A stretch of DNA of 64,000 nucleotides from Apricaphanius iberus. Its lineage: Eukaryota > Chordata > Actinopteri > Cyprinodontiformes > Aphaniidae. Positions 60,601-64,000 of this stretch are shown piece by piece. A program made the translations under genes and the position numbers. Position 1 is the stretch's first letter. Every line of letters starts with the position of its first letter. The stretch lies in contig JAPXFQ010000494.1 of the NCBI GenBank assembly GCA_028564705.1, forward strand, positions 434,001 through 498,000, read 5' to 3'. A model generated the notes under the pieces. That model saw only the letters and a program-made list of their open reading frames with translations, searched no databases and was not told the origin of the DNA.

Positions 60601-61811
60601 TTACTCAAAATCTGTCTAATCATGATTTTTTTGATAGTGTATAGAAAATATTCAGATGGAATCGCTACTTGCTGGTGTTTGCAAATCAGCCGATCCAGGA
60701 ACACTGTTTATTTTTCTTGTCGCTTTGCTGTACCCCCATGAGCAGAAATGAGGATAACCGTAGATATTAGGATCTTTGGTAATGCTAAGATGGGTTACAC
60801 TTTGCACATTGATAACCATAAGGGTATATTAATGTTTGACCATTAAAAAAACATTTTTTCAAGCGTTTAGACTGGGTCTCAGGTATTTGCGTATTAGGCT
60901 ACTCAAAAGAGGTTTTTGTCCCTAACCCACTTTAAATACTGAATTATTGAACTCTGTAAATAGCCAGAGGTTTCATTAGCTGCAAGCTTTAATCAGCAAA
61001 ATGAACAGAAAGTAATGCTTGAAATATATAACTGTGTGATACATTTAATATGAGTCTTACTTTGTGAATTGAACTATTGAAATGTATTATAATTTACTAG
61101 GTTGCAGCTGCGTAACAGAAAATTATATTCTTTAGCTCTAGTCCCTCATTTCCTGACTTTTCTGTCCCTCCGATTAGATTCTTGTAGATAAATACTTTAT
61201 TCACCATTGCAGTTATTCAAGTTGCCCAAATTCACATTTCTCCACCTTAAATTCCTTGCCTCTGCACCAGCTTTTACATGTTGTCCTTGAAATGATAAAT
61301 TAACATTTTTGTCTCCATTGCCTCGAATGTCTTTTGAATTCACATTCTGAAAAGACTGCAGATATAAAATAAAATAATTATCTGAACATTTTTAAGCATT
61401 CTTTATCCATTGTTTTTTTTCTCTGCATGTGCTCACAGGCTGGTTCCAGTATCCCATCAGTCAGTCTGTTTGTAGTGAACCTTTACGGTCCAGCTCACAC
61501 TCTGGAGATGCTGCCTCCCGACTCCCTCAGGGCCAGGTACATCTCTGTGAATTTAGAATAAAGCTCTATGAATTCAGACAGTGCCAGTCAGAGATGATTA
61601 CACTGTCCAGATACCTCTCCCAGTCACTGCATGATCTCTTTATAATTTTTCTTCCTCTGCGTATCATTTTCTGCATGACTTCTTCAGGGAAAACTACATA
61701 TCCATGGTGAGCTGGATCAGCAGCACCCGGCTCGCGGTTCGCTGGCTGAATCGTCCCCAGAACCAATCAGTGCTCTGCGTGTGTGAGGCCACCACAGGGG
61801 CATGCTCAGAG
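27623..61811 (+). CDS. dpp10: Dipeptidyl-peptidase-like 10/6 family protein, N-terminal 350 aa (11 exons, continues off right edge)
   Basis: Exons 27623-27661, 41682-41796, 45456-45551, 45638-45732, 51679-51750, 57621-57673, 58251-58332, 58738-58858, 58951-59105, 61439-61536 and 61688-61811; all GT-AG with matching phases (1050 nt). Layout: 13-residue exon-1 peptide; PPRNWKG juxtamembrane motif (21-27), nearly invariant in DPP6/DPP10; transmembrane helix 28-49; then the start of the extracellular beta-propeller. Diagnostic segments: [10 protein letters not shown] (145-154), [22 protein letters not shown] (220-227, keeping the Glu pair that in DPP4 holds the substrate N-terminus), [28 protein letters not shown]-glycosylation sequons at Asn104, 112, 249 and 334. 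Most positions that discriminate favour DPP10 (VLLAYN, VVNLYGPxHTLE), some DPP6; see the paralog question in the findings. Known role of the family: inactive peptidases that traffic and tune Kv4 potassium channels. The catalytic serine region is outside the window, so inactivity cannot be checked. Confidence 0.85.
27662..28618. other. Start of dpp intron 1
   Basis: Begins GTAGGTGG. Moderately GC-rich for the first 400 bases, then AT-rich. No exon seen. Confidence 0.5.
28619..28678. repeat. Perfect 26-bp hairpin with 8-base loop
   Basis: Arms 28619-28644 and 28653-28678 are exact reverse complements; the loop is 28645-28652 (TCCCCAGC). Each arm includes TATTGTTGCGCATTCT or its complement. Pairing stops abruptly at both outer ends, although a looser GTTG-rich pairing may continue. 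At 60 bases the foldback has the size of a pre-miRNA, but natural miRNA stems are rarely perfect. A tiny palindromic transposon relic is the other option. Confidence 0.9.
29533..30005. mobile_element. Multi-level foldback (long-TIR) element, about 470 bp
   Basis: Left arm 29533-29640 and right arm 29910-30005 are inverted copies differing by a few bases and one indel of about 10 bp. Each arm is itself a hairpin: CAACTCGTCACATAT (29546-29560) pairs with ATATGTGACGAGTTG (29593-29607), and CGCGTCA pairs with TGACGCG across a T run. The middle, 29641-29909, shows no coding capacity. This is a foldback-type or long-terminal-inverted-repeat MITE. A target duplication was not clear. Confidence 0.8.
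30150..30790. repeat. Probable hAT-related fragment
   Basis: Ends with a GGTGGGGACAAACCC phrase and the palindromic GGGGACATGTCCCC near 30760, seen at the ends of some large fish DNA transposons. The body is CpG-containing and unlike the surrounding intron. No frame of note; boundaries are approximate. Confidence 0.35.
30815..31045 (-). repeat. Interspersed repeat with tRNA-like end, minus orientation
   Basis: CCTAGGGACAGTTTAGAGAGCC, then GAGAACCCACATATGCACAGG, GAGAACACGCAAACTCCATG and a reversed box-B-like GAACCCAGAACCC. This is the reverse complement of a common teleost SINE-type repeat ending in a tRNA-like head. Confidence 0.55.
31075..31897. mobile_element. hAT short element split by a SINE insertion
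   Basis: Ends TAAGGAT (31075) and ATCCTTA (31891-31897) are inverted. Flanks TTAAATAT (31067-31074) and TTAAAGAT (31898-31905) match at 7 of 8 positions. The interior has the ACCGATACTTGG and CCCGATACCAGTATTGG phrases of this element class. Subtracting the SINE gives an original element of about 320 bp. Confidence 0.75.
31361..31847 (+). repeat. tRNA-derived SINE with 15-bp target duplication
   Basis: Starts GGAGCACGGTGGTGCAGCTGG (box A region), box B GGTTCTGGGTTCGATTCC, then a body with CTTTCTGTGTGGAGCTTGCATG and an A-rich tail (AAATAAATAAAAAAATAA). Flanking 15-mers ATTAGAACAGTATTG (31346-31360) and ATTAGAACGGTATTG (31848-31862) differ at one base. It sits inside the hAT element, so it inserted later. 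Confidence 0.85.
31910..36395. other. dpp intron 1, middle part
   Basis: About 4.5 kb without a recognisable exon. Open frames, including one of 136 codons at 35097-35507, lack a plausible start or family resemblance. Conserved non-coding elements may be present but cannot be judged from one sequence. Confidence 0.4.
36400..37360 (+). mobile_element. Tc1-like element relic, nearly full length
   Basis: Phrases in transposon order: TTTTCCACATTTTGCCATTTT at the left, AAAGTGTACTGTGTGTTTGTATTCAGCCC, GATCAGACAAGATCC and AAAGTGTTATGGGTAGAAAA (transposase region), CATCACCATGAAAACA, then TTTTCTTCAGCAAAAACAGG and GGCTAAATACAGGGCA. Frame destroyed by many stops. Confidence 0.7.
37430..37672 (+). repeat. 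tRNA-derived SINE
   Basis: Box B-like GGTTCAGTTCC at 37476-37486, then GGCAAGGCACTTAACCACAAG, ATGTGTGCACGTTTATGAGTG, AATGCTTTGAGTGGTCAGTA and an end near CCATTTACCATTTAC. This is the order of a common teleost SINE. Degraded. Confidence 0.65.
37680..40375. other. dpp intron 1, later part
   Basis: No exon or bounded repeat recognised in about 2.7 kb of AT-rich intron. Confidence 0.4.
40380..40900 (+). mobile_element. Tc1-like fragment
   Basis: TACAGGGCAATTCTGGAAGAAAACCTGTTAGAG near 40719 and TGGCTGAATACAAATGCACAGCAC near 40857 are typical Tc1-like 3' sequence. The left half is badly decayed. Confidence 0.6.
41682..41796 (+). CDS. dpp exon 2: juxtamembrane motif and transmembrane helix
   Basis: Reads [18 protein letters not shown] and then about 20 hydrophobic residues ending VVILTP. 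PPQRNWKG plus this helix is the most conserved part of the DPP6/DPP10 N-terminus and contacts the Kv4 voltage sensor. The type II orientation follows from the basic RNWK on the cytosolic side. Confidence 0.92.
42840..43160. repeat. hAT-like short element remnant
   Basis: Multiple ATCTGATT, CGATCTGATTC and GCGAATCGATTCA phrases recur within 300 bases, characteristic of hAT-type short elements. Terminal repeats were not identified. Confidence 0.35.
43470..44760 (-). mobile_element. Tc1/mariner-like relic
   Basis: GGCCCAAAGGAAGCAAAGCGG and ACCACCCCCATGCTTGGCTGTCAGTATGATTTTCTTTT near 43575-43650, then GAGGCAAGTGGGGTCACAAG and CTTTGGATGTTGTTCTGGG near 44475-44515, all read as reverse-strand transposase sequence of a Tc1-like family. 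Frame lost. Confidence 0.5.
46265..46336. repeat. Perfect palindrome, 34-bp arms and 4-base spacer
   Basis: Arms 46265-46298 and 46303-46336 are exact reverse complements around ATAA. The arm carries the ATTCAATTCAATTCAGTTTAT phrase common at the ends of fish interspersed repeats, so two inverted copies of such an end is a simple explanation. It abuts a Tc1-like end at about 46338. Confidence 0.92.
46338..47285 (-). mobile_element. Tc1-like relic interrupted by an inverted-repeat element
   Basis: The left end carries AGTATTTGAACACCCTGCGATTTTGCA; after the inserted element it resumes with TTTCTCCCTCTTAGAAATAATG and CACATTTTAGGTGTATTTACACTGTGAGA. An internal deletion follows, then reverse-strand transposase sequence (GCATGATGTTTCCACCTCCATGC, TTTTGGTCTCATCTGACCACATGAC, CCTCTGGATCATCCAGATGG). 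Not coding. Confidence 0.7.
46389..46785. mobile_element. MITE with roughly 90-bp inverted ends nested in the Tc1-like relic
   Basis: The left end CACTCAAAAAAAACCTGCTG pairs with the right end ...TTTTTTTGAGT; the arms share GTGAACATAATAA, GATTTGGGT and GCAATAAAGAAT. Flanked by GCA on both sides (46386-46388 and 46786-46788), compatible with a 3-bp target duplication as made by PIF/Harbinger-type elements. The A/T run at the ends is expanded on the right. Confidence 0.7.
47290..49000. other. dpp intron 4, part without assigned feature
   Basis: AT-rich intron. A stretch around 48300-48680 (AGAGCAGAGCAAGTCTCTGC and repeated CTGTTAGCAAC) looks repeat-derived, but the family is not recognised. 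Confidence 0.4.
49020..50312 (+). repeat. Three diverged copies of an unidentified repeat unit
   Basis: Copies at about 49111-49200, 49363-49430 and 50225-50312 share a core like CAGTGTGCCGAATGCTTAGAGC followed by GCTCCAA and preceded by TCTGCACTGAC. Sequence between copies also repeats (GTATGCTACCTAATT...TTTTAACTACG near 49304-49335 and GTATGCTGCCAAATT...TTTTAACTATG near 49735-49765). This indicates an old tandem array later separated by insertions such as the SINE at 49975. Confidence 0.6.
49975..50215 (-). repeat. tRNA-related SINE, minus orientation
   Basis: Starts ATGGTAAATGGCCTGTACTTGTA, ends with a reversed tRNA-like head (CGAAACGGCAAGCATCAGG, CTGAGCCACAGTCGCC). Same family as the copy at 59633. 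Confidence 0.6.
50320..51678. other. End of dpp intron 4
   Basis: No feature seen apart from the acceptor TTCTTCTGCAG at 51668-51678. Confidence 0.5.
51751..53585. other. First part of dpp intron 5
   Basis: No exon seen. Contains G-rich plus-strand stretches (about 53053-53075 and 53190-53225, GGGGTTGGGGGTGGGTGG) and a C-rich one at 52580-52605. The long minus-strand frame 52362-51874 is low-complexity Ser/Pro/Leu sequence opposite this composition and is not supported as a gene. Confidence 0.5.
53590..54750 (-). mobile_element. Tc1-like element relic, nearly full length
   Basis: Both non-coding ends are present (CATTTTGTCACTTTACAACTAC at about 53620; GTTTTTGGTTGTAACTTGTCAAG at about 54715). 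The transposase reads on the minus strand: ATCCCCACAGAAGAACGCTGCC, GGTGTGTTGAGGGTGTTGTG, GAGTTACCATTGCCCTC, CATGTCTTGGTAGGTTTG, TGAGATGTTCAAGGCTTGGGAT. Frameshifted and inactive. Confidence 0.75.
54760..56420. other. Middle of dpp intron 5, no feature seen
   Basis: AT-rich intron without recognisable exons or bounded repeats. Confidence 0.45.
56429..57109. mobile_element. hAT element, 681 bp, with 8-bp target duplication
   Basis: TIRs TAGGGATG (56429-56436) and CATCCCTA (57102-57109) are exact inverses. Flanks GTGCCAAC (56421-56428) and TTGCCAAC (57110-57117) match at 7 of 8. The left end continues TCCGATATTATCAGCC, typical of a large fish hAT family. No transposase frame, so non-autonomous. 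Confidence 0.82.
57621..59105 (+). CDS. dpp propeller exons 6-9
   Basis: Four closely spaced exons (57621-57673, 58251-58332, 58738-58858, 58951-59105) encode residues 140-276 of the beta-propeller, including the EEE segment at 224-226 and HWWSMDG at 234-240. Short introns here contrast with the long 5' introns, as in vertebrate DPP6/DPP10. Confidence 0.88.
59633..59935 (-). repeat. tRNA-related SINE, minus orientation
   Basis: ATGGTAAATGGCTTGTACTTGTATAGTGC at the left, CCAAAGCGCTTCACACTACA, CTGACCACCTCCAGTAGG, GTGTCTTGCCCAAGGACACAAC and a reversed box B (GGGGCTCGAACTGGCAACC). More intact than the related copy at 49975. Confidence 0.7.
59936..60215 (+). repeat. Tc1-like fragment
   Basis: GCCATCGTTAAAAGAAACCTATAAGAAAAGATTG and GCAGTTTGCAACACGCCATAT near 60030-60090 resemble a transposase segment of Tc1-like elements. 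Short and broken. Confidence 0.4.
60230..60540 (+). repeat. Retroelement-like 3' tail
   Basis: T-rich sequence ending CTGAATTTCGCCTTGTTGGACAATAAAGTA near 60497-60528, the common 3' end of several teleost non-LTR elements. The element's coding part is not present. Confidence 0.45.
61439..61811 (+). CDS. dpp exons 10-11, last exons in window
   Basis: Exons 61439-61536 and 61688-61811 encode residues 277-350: [20 protein letters not shown], then [20 protein letters not shown] and the Cys pair in [11 protein letters not shown]. The frame ends in phase 0 at a GTGAGC donor, so the gene continues outside the window. Confidence 0.9.
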
Positions 61812-62279
61812 GTGAGCAACCGTAGCTTGCTCTGCATTAGTAGTCTGAAGGGTTTTCTGCTGCAATATAGTGGTTTAATGGAATTTTGCTTTATTTGCAC
61901 AGTTTGGGTAGCTGAGATAGATTTCCTGAACCCCTCAGATTTGTTCTGCCTGGATTATTATTTGAAGTCATTTACTGCATGAGAAGAAATTCATGCAGTT
62001 TTTTTGTTCAAAAGCTACGTTTATTAATATGTAATGGTGATCTACAGTTGCAAAGAATTGTAATAACTTTCTTTTAAAAGTCACTTTATATTATGCAATC
62101 CACCTATGGGTTTTTCCCCCCAAAAAGCTACACAGATGGGTGATTAAGTATGGATTTTTACGACAGGCGTGTGAAAGTGTAAAAGCCTTTTAAAAGTGTG
62201 CTAAAGTAAGAACAGCCAACAGTGCTGTGCATGTTTTTTGGGTTGATGACATCACAAGAAGTACAAGAATCCACTGAGA

Positions 62280-62920
62280 ATGTAGTTTAAGTTGGTTTAT
62301 TGGGATTTCTTGTTGTAGATCAACAGAAATTGCACATAAATGTTACCAATCAGAAGCAACAGGATGGTTGGATTTTACCATTTTTTACAAATATAAAATG
62401 TGGCATGCATATATACTTTCAGCCCTTCTTTAATCAGCTGCCCCTAAATAAAATCAAAAATCCTGCCTATTAATTTGCTCTCAAATATGAAATAAATCTG
62501 ATCCAATCAAAAATAATTTGTAAACAGAATCAAATGGTCCAGATGTTCTAAGAACAATTCAAACTCTGGAAGATCAGCAGAGATCTACTCTACTCTGTTT
62601 AAATTTGAGCAAAATTTAACTTTTTGGCCTAAATGTAAAACACAATATGGTAGAGAAAATTGCAATGCACTGGTGGCAGCATCATGCTGCAGGGAAGCTG
62701 TTCAGGATGAAGCTAGATACAGGATGTCATTTAAAAAAATTGATTAGTCTACAAGAGACTTGAAACTACAACAACCCTTAACATACACAATAACTAAAAT
62801 GGTGGTTTAGATCAAAGTACTTAAATTTTTTTGAATAGGCTTGTCAAAGTACTGACCAAATCCAGTTATGGATTCTGAAGCAAGACTTGAATATTGGATG
62901 CTGCTATTGATCTCTATTCA
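62280..62920 (+). mobile_element. Tc1-like relic in the last intron
   Basis: GGCAGCATCATGCTGCAGGGAAGCTG near 62675, GGTGGTTTAGATCAAAGTAC near 62803 and GAAGCAAGACTTGAATATTGG near 62877 are in transposase order. Frame lost. Confidence 0.6.
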
Positions 62921-62929
62921 ACTTCTGCT

Positions 62930-63130
62930 GTGCTCCTCTTCTCAAAATCATTTGTTGCTGTAGCTCTTTCTTTCCTAAAACCATCCAATTTCAGACTCTA
63001 GTCTGCAAATCATCCCTGGACTTAGAACCTGACAGGGAGAAGCGCTTTTCAGTTTCATTGCTCCCTTATCTGGAACAAACTTCCAGACTGTTATGAAGCT
63101 GCTGAAACACAGAGTTCCTTTAAATCAAAG
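62930..63130 (+). repeat. Possible non-LTR retroelement 3' fragment
   Basis: CTCCCTTATCTGGAACAAACTTCCAGACTG and CTTTAAATCAAAGCTAGGG resemble the end of reverse-transcriptase frames in fish LINEs (pattern LPYLEQTSxLL). Weak call. Confidence 0.3.
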
Positions 63131-63139
63131 CTAGGGCAA

Positions 63140-64000
63140 GAAAATGTTATGTGTATAGCACACTTTCAACAACAGGGTAATTCAAGGTGCTTTACATGAT
63201 TTGGTGACTAAGAAACAAACAAAACATATGACAAGCACAGAATACATCATTATAGAAAGTAAAATCAGCAATTAAGTATGACATACACACATGATGTGAT
63301 AAACAATAAAGCATGAAAAACAGAAATTAATAATCATGACATATCATACATATGACATTAATCGCTTTCTCAAACGCAGTTCTAAACGGATGAGTTTTTA
63401 ATTTTGATTTAAAGCAGCTCAGTGTTTCAGCAGGTTTGCAGTCACCGGAAGTTTGTTCCAGATAAGGGGAGTATAGAAACTGAAAACTGCTACTCCATAT
63501 TTGATTCTTAATCTAGGGGCGATTAATAGACTAGTGTTTGAGGACCTGAGGTTCTGTTCTCTGAGCTACAGGCAGCCAGTGTAAGGCATTTAGAACTGGG
63601 GTGATGTATTCTACTTTCCTGGTTTTAGTGAGAACGTGGGCAGCAGCATTCTGGATCAGCTGCAGCTCTCTAACTTTTTCAACAGACCTGTAAGGACACT
63701 GTTGCAGTAATCAATCTGACTGAAGATAAAAGCATGGAGGAGTTTTTTAAGGTCCTGTTGCAAACATTACTCCTTTAGATGTTCTTCAGGTGATAGAGGG
63801 CTAACGTTGTTTTAGCTTTCATGTGACTTTGGAGGTTCAATTCTGAGTCCATTGTTATACCCAGATTTCAGGTCTAATTAATAGTTTCTAGCTGTATGAA
63901 CTGAAGCTGTGTGCTGACTCTTGATCCTTAATCTTTAGGTCCAAAGATATTTAATTTAGTTTTGTTTCTTTTCAGTCAGAGAAAAAAGCTATAAACTGAT
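63140..64000 (+). repeat. Widespread teleost interspersed repeat, running off the window
   Basis: Continuous match in wording to a common fish repeat: CAGCTCAGTGTTTCAGCAGG, AGTTTGTTCCAGATAAGGGG, GAGCTACAGGCAGCCAGTG, CAGCAGCATTCTGGATCAGCTGCAGCT, ACACTGTTGCAGTAATC, GTTCTTCAGGTGATAGAGG. I cannot name the family with certainty; no open frame. Confidence 0.6.

Noticed and set aside
1..64000. CRISPR arrays, operons, phage or plasmid genes
   Set aside because: The window is intron-containing vertebrate DNA; the repeats found are transposons and microsatellites, not regularly spaced direct repeats.

Overview
The window is nuclear DNA from a teleost fish. Coding exons are split by GT-AG introns, and introns and spacers are AT-rich and crowded with decayed Tc1-like transposons, hAT elements with 8-bp target duplications, tRNA-derived SINEs and other repeats typical of teleosts. 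A percomorph-type fish is likely, judged only from the style of the repeats. No bacterial, organellar or viral genes were seen. Exons were assembled by eye from splice sites, reading phase and protein similarity; no alignment program was run.

Four protein-coding genes are supported. (1) 582-832, minus: the first two coding exons of a bin2-like BAR-domain gene that runs off the left edge. (2) 2929-6853, plus: a complete five-exon gene for a 273-residue multi-pass membrane protein of the DUF1295 / steroid 5-alpha-reductase C-terminal superfamily. (3) 23467-9878, minus: complete racgap1 (centralspindlin subunit MgcRacGAP), 16 coding exons and 630 residues, plus a non-coding first exon near 23.8-23.9 kb. 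(4) 27623-61811, plus: the first 11 coding exons (350 residues) of a DPP10/DPP6-type type II membrane protein related to dipeptidyl peptidase IV; the gene continues off the right edge.

The first two genes are divergent, genes 2 and 3 are convergent, and genes 3 and 4 are divergent across about 3.7-3.8 kb. They do not form a functional unit: a membrane-curvature protein, a putative lipid/steroid-modifying enzyme, a cytokinesis regulator and a potassium-channel auxiliary subunit. The order matters for evolution. BIN2 and RACGAP1 lie together on human 12q13, BIN1 and DPP10 on 2q14, and AMPH and DPP6 on chromosome 7. A DPP gene beside bin2/racgap1 could therefore be a third whole-genome-duplication copy of the DPP6/DPP10 family that mammals lost. 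This is the most interesting inference here.

The rest is repeat-rich non-coding DNA. The large racgap1 intron (11594-17767) holds nested DNA transposons, including a deleted hAT element with a recognisable BED zinc finger. Intron 1 of the dpp gene (27662-41681) holds a perfect 26-bp hairpin, a multi-level foldback element, a hAT element with a SINE inserted in it, and Tc1-like relics. Intron 4 holds a perfect 34-bp-arm palindrome, a small inverted-repeat element nested in a Tc1-like relic, and three diverged copies of an unidentified repeat unit. I found no convincing new multi-gene system.
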